Made by a program: the position numbers and the translations under genes. Of a stretch of DNA of 64,000 bases, positions 17,165 to 25,003 are shown in pieces. Numbering within the stretch: the stretch's first letter is position 1; each line of letters opens with the position of its first letter. The stretch is from CALNZV01 sp942491115. Its GTDB lineage: Bacteria; Desulfobacterota; Desulfobacteria; Desulfobacterales; UBA5852. A model generated the notes under the pieces. It worked only from the letters and a program-made list of their open reading frames with translations. It was not told the origin of the DNA and made no database searches. The stretch covers positions 124,001-188,000 of the forward strand of contig CALNZV010000019.1 of the NCBI GenBank assembly GCA_942491115.1. Direction: 5' to 3'.

Positions 17165-18142
17165 GTGAGCCATGCTATCGTCATCCATGAATTCGGCGGT
17201 CCGGAAGTTCTCAAGTGGGAACCCTTCGATCCGGGTTCCCCCGGACCGGGAGAAGTGCTCCTTCGGCACGATGCCGTCGGCCTCAACTACATCGACGTCT
17301 ACCACCGGACCGGCTTCTATCCCCTTGGGGATCTACCCGCGGTTCCCGGCATGGAGGGCGCCGGGCGTATCGAAGCTGTGGGGGAAGGTGTGACGGACTT
17401 CAAAGAGGGAGACCGGGTGGCCTACGCCAGCCCACCGCCGGGATCCTACAGTGAACGCCGGCGGATGCCGGCAAACCGGGTGATCGCCCTGCCGGAATCG
17501 GTGTCCACCCGCCAGGCGGCGGCCATGATGCTCCAGGGCATGACCGCCCGTTACCTGCTCCACGGCTGCTACCCGGTGGGACCAGGCGATTGGATCCTGA
17601 TTCATGCGGCCGCCGGCGGGGTCGGGCTTATTGTCTGCCAATGGGCAAAGTACAAAGGCGCCACCGTTATCGGCACCGTCGGATCCCCGGAAAAAGCCGA
17701 ATTGGCGAAGCGCCACGGCTGCGACTATCCCATCCTTTATAACACCGAGGATTTTGTGGATCGGGTGCGGACGATTACAGACGGTCGAGGGGTTGACGTG
17801 GTCTATGATTCGGTGGGAAAAACCACCTTCATGAACTCTCTCGACTGTTTGCGGCCAAAAGGCATGCTGGTCTCTTTCGGGCAAGCGTCGGGACCGGTCC
17901 CCCCCTTTGATGTGGGGGTGCTGTCGTCAAAAGGGGCACTCTTTTTAACACGCCCCACGTTGATGACGTACACTTCACATCGAGAGGATCTGTTGGCCCA
18001 CGCTGGAGATCTATTTGACGTCATCGGAAGCGGTGTGGTGTCGGTGGATATTCGTCAAGTCTACCCCCTAAGGGAAGCCGAAGCCGCCCATCGCGATCTT
18101 GAAGCGCGACAAACGAGAGGATCCTCCATTTTCGAAGTGTAG
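17165..18142 (+). CDS. NADPH:quinone oxidoreductase (zeta-crystallin-like, MDR superfamily)
   Basis: The protein (325 residues from GTG 17165, AAAGGAG upstream) is a zinc-free medium-chain dehydrogenase/reductase. It opens SHAIVIHEFGGPEVLKWE, has the GroES-like fold with NYIDVYHRTGFYP and VPGMEGAGRIEAVG, and a Rossmann segment with HAAAGGVGLIVCQWAKYKGATVIGTVGS, which binds NADPH. C-terminal DVVYDSVGKTTF and GMLVSFGQASG are typical of the QOR family. These enzymes reduce quinones or related alkenals with NADPH; the physiological substrate here is unknown. Length equals E. coli Qor (327). I prefer GTG 17165 over the upstream ATG at 17108, because it restores the family length and has a ribosome site. 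Confidence 0.9.
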   Translation: MSHAIVIHEFGGPEVLKWEPFDPGSPGPGEVLLRHDAVGLNYIDVYHRTGFYPLGDLPAVPGMEGAGRIEAVGEGVTDFKEGDRVAYASPPPGSYSERRRMPANRVIALPESVSTRQAAAMMLQGMTARYLLHGCYPVGPGDWILIHAAAGGVGLIVCQWAKYKGATVIGTVGSPEKAELAKRHGCDYPILYNTEDFVDRVRTITDGRGVDVVYDSVGKTTFMNSLDCLRPKGMLVSFGQASGPVPPFDVGVLSSKGALFLTRPTLMTYTSHREDLLAHAGDLFDVIGSGVVSVDIRQVYPLREAEAAHRDLEARQTRGSSIFEV

Positions 18143-18175
18143 CGTCCCCCCCCCTGCCCACCATGCAGCGGGACG
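18142..18175 (+). other. Hairpin at the end of the quinone-oxidoreductase gene
   Basis: GCGTCCC (18142-18148) and GGGACGC (18169-18175) are perfect 7-bp arms starting at the stop codon. There is no U-tract, so it is at best a weak or factor-dependent terminator. Confidence 0.35.
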
Positions 18176-18232
18176 CCTCAAGGCTGCCACCGAAGAAACC
18201 CCTGACATCTACCCCAACCAGACGATTCGCCC

Positions 18233-18748
18233 ATGACCGACGGCGACGTTATAGCCATTGCCCCCCAAGACATCAACTTGATCTCCCCTGCTCTCCAAGG
18301 GGGGGGTCAAGTGCCCATGCGCACAGGGATCTCGATTCGTGGTCTGCTCACCGCCCAGTGGGGATTGACCCAGGACTACATCGAATCTGATATCAGTACG
18401 ATATTTGTAGACGGCAAACCGGTGGATGATCTGGATTCCGCCATCGTCAAAGACGGCGCCACCCTGGCACTTTCCTGTGCGATGCCGGGTCTTGCCGGCG
18501 CCACCATGCGCCGTGGCGGTGCCATCGCCGGCCTTCGCTCGGGAATCACCCACAGGGAAGCCCCCTCTTCCAGGGAACAGAAACAGGGAATGATCACAGT
18601 GAAACTGTTCAACATGCTGATCGCCGAGTTGTCTCCCCTGTTTCTTGCCAAAGGCATTCTTATCGAAAGAAAGCGGTTGCCGGCCGCACTTGAGGATCTC
18701 TACCCGGTCTCCGGCACCACCCCCACCCTTCGACTGGTCGCCAGATAA
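18233..18748 (+). CDS. Uncharacterised protein, possible MoaD/ThiS-like beta-grasp segment
   Basis: The 171-residue soluble protein starts MTDGDVIAIAPQDINLISPAL. I do not recognise the full-length family. The central part (residues about 30-95: SIRGLLTAQ, then ISTIFVDGKPVDDLDSAIVKDG and LALSCAMPGLAG) resembles the ubiquitin-like MoaD/ThiS pattern, in which a short 'NG' turn and 'DGD' element precede a strand, but it has no C-terminal Gly-Gly tail at its end. The final 60 residues are amphipathic and helical. No good Shine-Dalgarno precedes the ATG. It lies between the quinone-oxidoreductase gene and an aldehyde:ferredoxin oxidoreductase remnant; MoaD-like genes often accompany such tungsten enzymes, so it may have been its partner. 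That is inference. Confidence 0.6.
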   Translation: MTDGDVIAIAPQDINLISPALQGGGQVPMRTGISIRGLLTAQWGLTQDYIESDISTIFVDGKPVDDLDSAIVKDGATLALSCAMPGLAGATMRRGGAIAGLRSGITHREAPSSREQKQGMITVKLFNMLIAELSPLFLAKGILIERKRLPAALEDLYPVSGTTPTLRLVAR

Positions 18749-18796
18749 TCGATTCTGACAGCGTCTTTCCTGAATGTCGGCTTGACAGAAGAGCGA

Positions 18797-18825
18797 TTGA
18801 CAGTCGCCCGCAATTTTTATATTGT
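18797..18825 (+). promoter_or_regulatory. Sigma-70-like promoter upstream of the AOR remnant
   Basis: TTGACA at 18797-18802 is followed after 17 bp by TATTGT (18820-18825), or after 15 bp by TATATT. A second TTGACA lies 15 bp upstream (18782-18787). The surrounding DNA is markedly AT-rich. It would drive the AOR remnant starting at 19021. Confidence 0.45.
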
Positions 18826-19020
18826 TATTTCAATAATATAAGTCGAATTTAAGGTCATTTTCAGTTCGTACGCTCTGCTTTCAAGGCACTATTTCTATTT
18901 TCAGAAAATTTAGCCCTTATACACCATTATTCTTAACAATATTAAAGACATGAAACAGTGAAGACCCTCGGTACGGGTATGGTCTTCTGGATTTACAACC
19001 CACATGAAGAGGAGATACCA

Positions 19021-19684
19021 ATGGACAAACTGTTACGGATAAACGTCGGTGCCCCCGGACTGTCGTCCCCTGGGCCCGGAGAACAAGCTGGTCATCGCAC
19101 CGGGGATGGTCACCGGTTCGGCGGCATCCACTTCGGGACGGGTGTCGGTGGGCTGCAAGAGCCCCCTTACCGGCGGTATCAAAGGATCCAACGCCGGCGG
19201 GCAGGCCGGGCAGGTACTGGCTCGTCTGGGCTACGCCGCCGTCATTCTCGAGAGCGAGCCCTCCAAGGGTGCCCTCTACAAGGTTTTCATCAACAAGGAC
19301 GGGGTGAAGATCTCCGATGCCTTGGACCTCAAGGGCCTGAGAAACGATGAGCTGGCAGACAAGATCAAGGCCCAGCATGGCGACACGGTCGCCATGGTCT
19401 CCATCGGAACGGCAGGCGAGATGAAGATGTGCGCCGCCTCCATCGCCGTCACCGACCGGGAGTTCAGACCCACCCGTCATGCCGGAAGGGGCGGCGTCGG
19501 GGCCGTCATGGGGGCAAAGGCCGTTAAGGCCATTGTCATCGACGACGAGGGCATGAAGATGCGCCAGCCCAAAAACCCCGATCACTTCAAAGCCGCCAAC
19601 ACGCTTTTCAACGAGGGTCTGAGGCGCCACGCCGTCACCTTCGACATCCCCGACGAGCAGCTCGACGCCGTCTTCAACTGGTAG
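19021..19684 (+). pseudogene. Remnant of a tungsten aldehyde:ferredoxin oxidoreductase (two internal deletions, one frameshift)
   Basis: The gene keeps a normal start (GAGGAG, ATG 19021, MDKLLRINVGA in frame 1), but within about 12 codons homology jumps to frame 2 near 19049-19060 (VPPDCRPLGPENKLV). About 30 residues of the AOR N-terminal domain are missing between these points. Frame 2 then continues with typical family motifs: TSGRVSVGCKSPLTGGIKGS, GYAAVILES and GRGGVGAVMGAKAVKAIVI, to about residue 200. The sequence then jumps to a short tail, DIPDEQLDAVFNW, and a stop. The C-terminal 350 or so residues, with the iron-sulfur cluster Cys and remaining tungstopterin ligands, are gone. The intact enzyme would oxidise aldehydes with ferredoxin. 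This copy cannot be active. Confidence 0.8.
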
Positions 19685-19710
19685 CAGGCGGCGCTCGACC
19701 GAAAACGACA

Positions 19711-19751
19711 GGGGGGGACCCGGCAACCCACCGGATCCCCCCTTTGTTTTT
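19711..19751 (+). terminator. Rho-independent terminator after the AOR remnant
   Basis: A GC-rich stem (GGGGGGACCCGG pairing with CCGGATCCCCCC, one bulged base) is followed by TTTGTTTTT. It lies about 25 bp after the remnant's stop and before the convergent pal gene. Confidence 0.8.
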
Positions 19752-19800
19752 CACACCCCGCCCGCCACCCTTCAACAGACGGTGTGATGCCTCCAAAGCG

Positions 19801-20382
19801 TCAATCAAATTCGAAATGGGCTCGTCGGTTTTTTGCCCAGGCGTCCTCACTGTCCCCGATTGCCAGTGGCCGTTCTTCTCCGTAGCTGATCGTTCGAACC
19901 CTGGACCCGCTGATACCCAGACTCATGATGTAATTTTTCACCCCTTCAGCCCGGCGTTCACCAAGGGCGATATTGTATTCGTTGGTGCCACGGCTGTCAC
20001 AATGGCCCTCGATGACCACGGAAACCTCCGGGTGCTGCTGCATCCAATCGGCTTTGGCATTTAAAATGTCCTGGGCCTCGGGTGTCAGAGCGGAACTATC
20101 GAACTGAAAGAAAATATCCTCGTTGACGAAGCGGTCTCGGTTCATTTCACCGGGGCCATAGCCGGCGGCCCCCTCTTCGAGGCCTTGCTCGTCCAGGGAG
20201 CGCCCTTCATCGATGCCCGAGGTGTCGAACCCCGATCCCTGGCCGGTATCCCCGCTTCCGCTGCCTGATGCTGGAAACGTTGCCGATTCTGGAGCGATCA
20301 CCTTCTTGGAACAAGACGACACCATCAACCCGATCATGACACACAATACCACTCTTAAAAGAATATTGACGTTTCTGGTCAT
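19801..20382 (-). CDS. pal: Peptidoglycan-associated lipoprotein Pal (OmpA C-terminal family)
   Basis: Pal anchors the outer membrane to peptidoglycan as part of the Tol-Pal system. The 193-residue protein has a lipoprotein signal with lipobox V21-S-S-C24, a Gly/Ser-rich linker (about 35-75), then the OmpA-like peptidoglycan-binding domain: IFFQFDSSALTPEAQ, VVIEGHCDSRGTNEYNIALGERRA, VKNYIMSLGI and ISYGEERP, ending RRAHFEFD. The Asp and Arg residues for diaminopimelate binding (GHCDSRG and NRRAHF) are present. The rest of the Tol genes are not in this window; pal appears as a single transcription unit. Confidence 0.93.
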   Translation of the reverse strand: MTRNVNILLRVVLCVMIGLMVSSCSKKVIAPESATFPASGSGSGDTGQGSGFDTSGIDEGRSLDEQGLEEGAAGYGPGEMNRDRFVNEDIFFQFDSSALTPEAQDILNAKADWMQQHPEVSVVIEGHCDSRGTNEYNIALGERRAEGVKNYIMSLGISGSRVRTISYGEERPLAIGDSEDAWAKNRRAHFEFD

Positions 20383-20803
20383 GGGATCTCCTTCGGTGGG
20401 AAAATAACGATTCCGACAGAATCGGTGGCACTCCCGATCCTCCGTGTTGTCGATCGATGGGCATCAGGCGACAACGGTACATGATAAATGGTATTCTCTC
20501 CCATATGACCTCGGATTGTCAATCGTTGCCTCATTGCGTCCACAACGGGGGTGGAACGACCGTTCCATGAAACGGTTGACCTTTTCCCACCCGGGTGTAG
20601 TATTCCCTGAGGATCTAAAATGGGTATTAACGAAACGCCATGACCTGCCGCCAAGCCCCAGTCGGGGGGAGATACCAGCAGCCATTACCGGTCAACGGAC
20701 GCGTCACCAGATCCGATGCTGCGTTCCAGCGGATCCGGGCTGATTCCCCTAAGATCGTTCTTGGCCGTAAGGGTAATTGTCGCCAAAGACGAAAGGGACG
20801 CCA
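20383..20803. other. Intergenic region upstream of pal and the small membrane protein
   Basis: These 421 bp contain no gene I can support. They hold a possible pal promoter on the minus strand (TTGACA at 20522-20517 and GAGAAT at 20498-20493, spacer 18 bp) and the palindrome listed next. Confidence 0.45.
20552..20567. promoter_or_regulatory. Perfect 16-bp palindrome upstream of pal
   Basis: TGGAACGACCGTTCCA has 7-bp perfect arms around a 2-bp centre. It lies about 30 bp upstream of the proposed pal -35, and also upstream of the divergent small gene at 20804. It could be an operator or activator site. Confidence 0.45.
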
Positions 20804-21052
20804 ATGGTAGAAATCGTGATCGTACTGGTGTCTGCAGTCGGTTGTGTCGCGCTACTGATGGGGGTGTGGCTCATGATGCAACGCCGCCGCGTCAATCAGG
20901 GTGATCAAGCATCCGATTGCGCGGGCGGATCCGCGCCGGGAGGCTGCTCTCACTGCGGTGGGCCCCAGCGGTTGCCTTCACACCACCGGAGGCACGATAA
21001 GAGAGCCACATCCGATCCGTCGGCTCCGGGATGCGCCAGAGTGGACTCCTAA
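20804..21052 (+). CDS. Small membrane-anchored Cys/His-rich protein
   Basis: From ATG 20804 (AAGGG 7 nt upstream) the frame encodes 82 residues. Residues 2-24 form a single hydrophobic segment (EIVIVLVSAVGCVALLMG) followed by positive MQRRRR-like charge, so an N-out/C-in anchor is likely. The soluble tail contains a CSHCGG motif and a His-rich stretch (PSHHRRHD), which could bind metal. I do not recognise a family. The gene is short and the tail is Arg-rich, so a non-coding frame remains possible. Confidence 0.45.
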   Translation: MVEIVIVLVSAVGCVALLMGVWLMMQRRRVNQGDQASDCAGGSAPGGCSHCGGPQRLPSHHRRHDKRATSDPSAPGCARVDS

Positions 21053-21245
21053 AGGTTCCAAATAAAGGCGGGGACAGAGACCGGCGACGATCGTCCTAAA
21101 TGCAGAATCACTCCAACGAATCAACCGTCACCTTGAATGAAGAAGGGCTGACTGCAGATAAGCGACTTATGACATCTCCATCGAAAAGAGTCGTCAACAA
21201 TCAGTTACTGATCTATCGGAAGAGAGGAAATGAGAAATGACAGCG

Positions 21246-21419
21246 CTAGAGAACAACGATTTCTGAAGATTTCACATGATACACTTTGCGGGGACGCTCT
21301 ACTTTAACGGCAACTTTCCCATTTTTGAACTCTTTGACCACCTGGCCTTCGACGGCTCCGATCCAGAAAGCGCTGACGGTAAATTTCACTTTTTTGCCGA
21401 TTAACGTCTCCTTGTCCAT
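21246..21419 (-). CDS. Small basic protein with KOW/SH3-like pattern
   Basis: The 57-residue protein starts MDKETLIGKK at 21419, where AAAGGA lies 6 nt upstream; an in-frame ATG at 21458 has no ribosome site. It reads IGKKVKFTVS, GAVEGQVVKEFKNGKVAVKV and YHVKSSEIVVL. This alternation of beta strands with a central Gly resembles a small KOW- or SH3-like barrel. The function is unknown. Low-complexity or frameshift artefacts are absent and the hydrophobic pattern is regular, so I think it is a real gene. Confidence 0.65.
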   Translation of the reverse strand: MDKETLIGKKVKFTVSAFWIGAVEGQVVKEFKNGKVAVKVERPRKVYHVKSSEIVVL

Positions 21420-21518
21420 AGAATATCCTTTCGGAAGGGCGAAATTTTTAATATGCATTAAAACATAATCAGCGAACGCGAACTGTCAAGCAAGCCCCCC
21501 CTTTTTCCGTGGGTTTAT

Positions 21519-21547
21519 TTGACAACCACCGGTTTTAAACGTAAGAT
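21519..21547 (+). promoter_or_regulatory. Sigma-70-like promoter for the ErcA-like/kinase operon
   Basis: A perfect TTGACA (21519-21524), an exact 17-bp spacer and TAAGAT (21542-21547). Predicted start is near 21555, about 105 nt before the ATG at 21660. Confidence 0.6.
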
Positions 21548-21659
21548 AGGATCTACTTAAACTTTTGTTTTAAATAGAAATACATAATAAGCGACGACTC
21601 GACCCCCATCCGCCGGTATCTGTCCGCCGAAGTCGTCAAAGCTATCTGCCGGATTTCCC

Positions 21660-22811
21660 ATGGACGATCCCAGAAAATTCGCCGCCCCGGAAATTGTTTT
21701 TGGGAAGGGAGCGCTTCCACTGGTTGTTCAATATGCAACCAATTTCGATATATCCAGCGCATTCATCGTTACCGATCCCGGCGTTCTCAGCGCGGGTCAC
21801 GCTGAAAAAGTGGTCACGCTTTTCAAGGACCAAGGCTTTGGGGTAGAGGTGTTCGACGGAATCTCCCCCAGCCCGAGGGCAGAAGAGGTGATGATGGGAG
21901 CCCAGGCGTTCGACGACAGCGGCTGTGATCTCATAATCGCCTTGGGTGGCGGCAGCCCCATGGATGCGGCGAAAACCATCGGCATGGTCAGTGCCAACCA
22001 GCGCCATGTACTCGAACACGAAGGGGTCGATCGGGTCGATATCCCAGGCCCACCTCTGATTTGCATACCGACCACCGCCGGCACCGCCTCGGACATCTCT
22101 CAAATGGCCATCGTCACCAACGGCTTCGAACGACTCAGAGTCGCCATCTTCAGCAAATCCCTCATTCCGGATGTTGCGATCATCGATCCGGAGACCACCC
22201 TCACGATGGATAGGACATTGACGGCCATTGCGGGTTTGGACGCCTTCGCCAACGCCATCGAAGCCTACGTGTCTTCGGCGGCGTCCCCCATGACGGACCT
22301 CCACGCGATCGAAGCCGTCCGATTGGTTTACCGGCATTTGCCCAGGGCCGTCGAGCGCCCAGGCGACATCGAAAGCCGATGGGGCGTCATGCTGGGCAGC
22401 CTTCACGGGGGATTGGCGTTCTCCAATGCGAGCCTTGGCCTCAGCAATGCCATGGCGCACAGTGTCGGGGGATATTTAGATCTTCCCCATGGAGAATGCA
22501 ATGCGGCAGTGCTTGAGCATGCCATCGGGGCCAATTACGGATTCGCGGAAATGCGATACGATCGGATTGGCGAGGTGATCGGGCTCAATCTGGCAGGCCT
22601 GGATCTTGCCGAGAAAAAAGCCCGAATGGCAGAACGAATTCAGTCATTCAAACACCAGGTGGGTGTGATTCGCTCCCCTGCCGATATGGGTATGAGGGTC
22701 CAACACATCCCACTTCTCGTCAAACGGACCCTCCAAGACCCATGCATGGCGACCAATCCCGGTTTTTTTTCCCCAGCTGACCTTGAGGCTATCTATGCGA
22801 AAGCCCTCTGA
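21660..22811 (+). CDS. ErcA-like iron-alcohol-dehydrogenase homologue lacking two metal ligands
   Basis: The 383-residue protein has the group III (iron-containing) alcohol dehydrogenase fold: ALGGGSPMDAAK for the dinucleotide site, PTTAGTASDIS, and GYLDLPHGECNA. In the E. coli FucO enzyme the metal is held by Asp196, His200, His263 and His277. Here the equivalents read Asp194, Asn198 (DAFAN), Asn263 (LSNAMAH) and His277, so two of four ligands are Asn. NCBI-type annotation uses 'alcohol dehydrogenase-like regulatory protein ErcA' for related proteins, known in Pseudomonas from ethanol-oxidation regulation next to a sensor kinase. Here too a PAS kinase overlaps the gene by 17 bp. A signalling rather than catalytic role is therefore plausible. 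Confidence 0.85.
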   Translation: MDDPRKFAAPEIVFGKGALPLVVQYATNFDISSAFIVTDPGVLSAGHAEKVVTLFKDQGFGVEVFDGISPSPRAEEVMMGAQAFDDSGCDLIIALGGGSPMDAAKTIGMVSANQRHVLEHEGVDRVDIPGPPLICIPTTAGTASDISQMAIVTNGFERLRVAIFSKSLIPDVAIIDPETTLTMDRTLTAIAGLDAFANAIEAYVSSAASPMTDLHAIEAVRLVYRHLPRAVERPGDIESRWGVMLGSLHGGLAFSNASLGLSNAMAHSVGGYLDLPHGECNAAVLEHAIGANYGFAEMRYDRIGEVIGLNLAGLDLAEKKARMAERIQSFKHQVGVIRSPADMGMRVQHIPLLVKRTLQDPCMATNPGFFSPADLEAIYAKAL

Positions 22812-24852
22812 CCTCGAATTCAGTTATCGACTGATTCGCGACCGCATCATCGGGCTGAAGGACAGGACTGTTCGCAAGAGCTATTATCCCCAGTTGAGGC
22901 AGCGACTCGGCGAATTGGAACGGTTCCGGTTTTTATTGGACCATATCCAAGAGATGCTTTTCGTCTTCACCATACCCGACGGACGGCTGCTGGATTTCAA
23001 CCGACCGGTTTTAGACGCAACCGGCTATGAGAGCCAGAAGCTCAGAGAAATGACCATCAGAGATATCTTTCTGCGACTCGAGCCGTTGGAGAAGATGGCA
23101 GCCGCTCAGCCCAATTCCCCGGGGGCATTTCCGGACAGGGCGACGCTGATCACTCACTACCGCAACGCCGACGGCGGGGAGACACCGGTAGAATTGACCC
23201 TTGAAACCGCTGTGTTCGGAAAATCGGTCTATGGTATCATTGTTGCCCGAGACATTCGCGAACGGCTGGAAGTCGAACGAACCCGCCGGTCCCTCACCGA
23301 TCGTCTCAATACCCTGATCGAAGCCATTCCCGACCGTATCGCGTTCAAGGACGTCGACGGCAAGTACCTCGTGGTCAACCGGGCCTTTGCCGAGTCCCTG
23401 GCACTGTCCGCGAAGCGAATCATCGGCAGGAAAGACCCCCTGCTCCCCTCGACACCCCCCTTCGGTACCCAGGTCGTTACCGATCAAGAGGTTATGGCCG
23501 AATCGCGCCCTTATCAGTTCGAAATCTGTGAGCAGTCCCCAGACGGGACCACACGCTATTTCGACGCCATCAAGGTTCCCCTAAAAGACCATCAGGGCCG
23601 TTCTATGGGACTGGTGCACATCAGCCGTGACATTACCGATCGAAAGCGGACGGACGAGGAAAAAAAGCATCTAGGGAAACAGCTTCGCCAGGCCCAGAAG
23701 ATGGAGGCGGTGGGGACCCTCGCCGGCGGGATCGCTCACGACTTCAACAACATTCTCTCCGCCGTGCTCGGATACACGGAAATGGCCATTGAGGATACCC
23801 CGGCCGACTCCTTTATCCGTCAAAACATGGAGCAAGTGCTCCAGGCAGGCATCCGAGCCAAAGAGCTGGTTCAGCAGATTCTGACTTTCAGCCGGCAGCG
23901 GGAACAGGAACTGCGGCCGATCCAGCCAGAGCGGATCATCAAAGAGGCGGTGCGACTGCTGCGGGCATCCCTGCCGGCAACCATCACCATTGATCAGGAA
24001 ATAAGCTCCCAGTCTTCGATTCTCTCCGATGCCACCCAGTTTCATCAGGTATTGATGAACCTCGCCACCAATGCCGCCCACGCCATGAGGGAAAAAGGCG
24101 GTACACTGGCCATCGGGCTTGCCGACATCGACGTCGACAAACAGATGCGCCACCAGATTCCAGAGATCAGCCCCGGCCCCTATCTTCGGATGACGGTCGC
24201 CGACGACGGCGTCGGCATCCCATCGGCCATATTGGATCGTATTTACGACCCTTTCTTCACCACCAAACCCCAGGGGGTGGGAACCGGAATGGGGTTGTCG
24301 GTTGTCCATGGAATCGTCAAGAGCCATCGCGGCGTCATCGAAGTGGCCAGCACAACCGGAAAAGGAACCGAATTCCGCGTCTATTTTCCCCGGGTGGAAA
24401 CCGGTGAAGTGCTGAATACACCCAGGGTCGAGAACATTCCCGGTGGATCCGAACATATCCTGTTCGTCGACGACGAGGACATTTTGGTGGAGATGAGCAG
24501 TCACCTCCTGAAGCGATTGGGCTATGAGGTCACTGCCTGCACCAACAGCATGGACGCCCTCGACCGGTTCCAGGAGGCACCGGAGCGGTTCGCTCTGGTG
24601 ATCACTGATATGACCATGCCGGAAATGACCGGGAAAGAGCTGGCCACCCGAATACTGGCCCTGCGGCCAGGACTGCCCATCATCATGTGCACCGGCTTCA
24701 GCGAACAGATATCCGAGGAAAAAGCCAAACAGATCGGAATCCGAGCCTTCATCATGAAGCCCATCGTCGTCAACCATTTGGCAAAAACCATTCGGCGCGT
24801 TCTGGACGCCCCCTCGCCGGGTCGAGCGCCCGGGGGCGATCGACCCGACTGA
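22795..24852 (+). CDS. PAS hybrid sensor histidine kinase (ErcS-like context)
   Basis: Starting at ATG 22795 (an upstream in-frame TTG at 22783 is less likely), this 685-residue protein overlaps the ErcA-like gene by 17 bp, so translation is coupled. Domain order: helical N-terminus, PAS at about 45-155, PAS at about 165-280, HisKA with the phospho-acceptor His315 in AGGIAHDFNNIL, HATPase_c (NLATNAAHAM, VADDGVGIP, GVGTGMGLSVVHG), then a receiver domain with DDED, phospho-acceptor Asp605 in ITDMTMPEMTG and the conserved Lys655. No transmembrane helix is seen, so it should sense a cytoplasmic signal through its PAS domains. The output protein is not adjacent. Confidence 0.92.
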   Translation: MRKPSDLEFSYRLIRDRIIGLKDRTVRKSYYPQLRQRLGELERFRFLLDHIQEMLFVFTIPDGRLLDFNRPVLDATGYESQKLREMTIRDIFLRLEPLEKMAAAQPNSPGAFPDRATLITHYRNADGGETPVELTLETAVFGKSVYGIIVARDIRERLEVERTRRSLTDRLNTLIEAIPDRIAFKDVDGKYLVVNRAFAESLALSAKRIIGRKDPLLPSTPPFGTQVVTDQEVMAESRPYQFEICEQSPDGTTRYFDAIKVPLKDHQGRSMGLVHISRDITDRKRTDEEKKHLGKQLRQAQKMEAVGTLAGGIAHDFNNILSAVLGYTEMAIEDTPADSFIRQNMEQVLQAGIRAKELVQQILTFSRQREQELRPIQPERIIKEAVRLLRASLPATITIDQEISSQSSILSDATQFHQVLMNLATNAAHAMREKGGTLAIGLADIDVDKQMRHQIPEISPGPYLRMTVADDGVGIPSAILDRIYDPFFTTKPQGVGTGMGLSVVHGIVKSHRGVIEVASTTGKGTEFRVYFPRVETGEVLNTPRVENIPGGSEHILFVDDEDILVEMSSHLLKRLGYEVTACTNSMDALDRFQEAPERFALVITDMTMPEMTGKELATRILALRPGLPIIMCTGFSEQISEEKAKQIGIRAFIMKPIVVNHLAKTIRRVLDAPSPGRAPGGDRPD

Positions 24853-25003
24853 CGGGGCGAACCGTTTATCGACGGCCGCCGATCGAGACCCGTCCAAACC
24901 GAGGACCCCATTGGATTCGAAGGACCACCGAGGTCGATCACCGGCACGGCCGCATCGTGGTTGCTCCTGGATAGGGACACCACCCAAACGATAGAGAGGC
25001 TCC

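Noticed and set aside
19880..19900. GTTCGAACCC tRNA T-loop-like string
   Set aside because: It lies inside the pal coding sequence and no cloverleaf or acceptor stem can be built around it.
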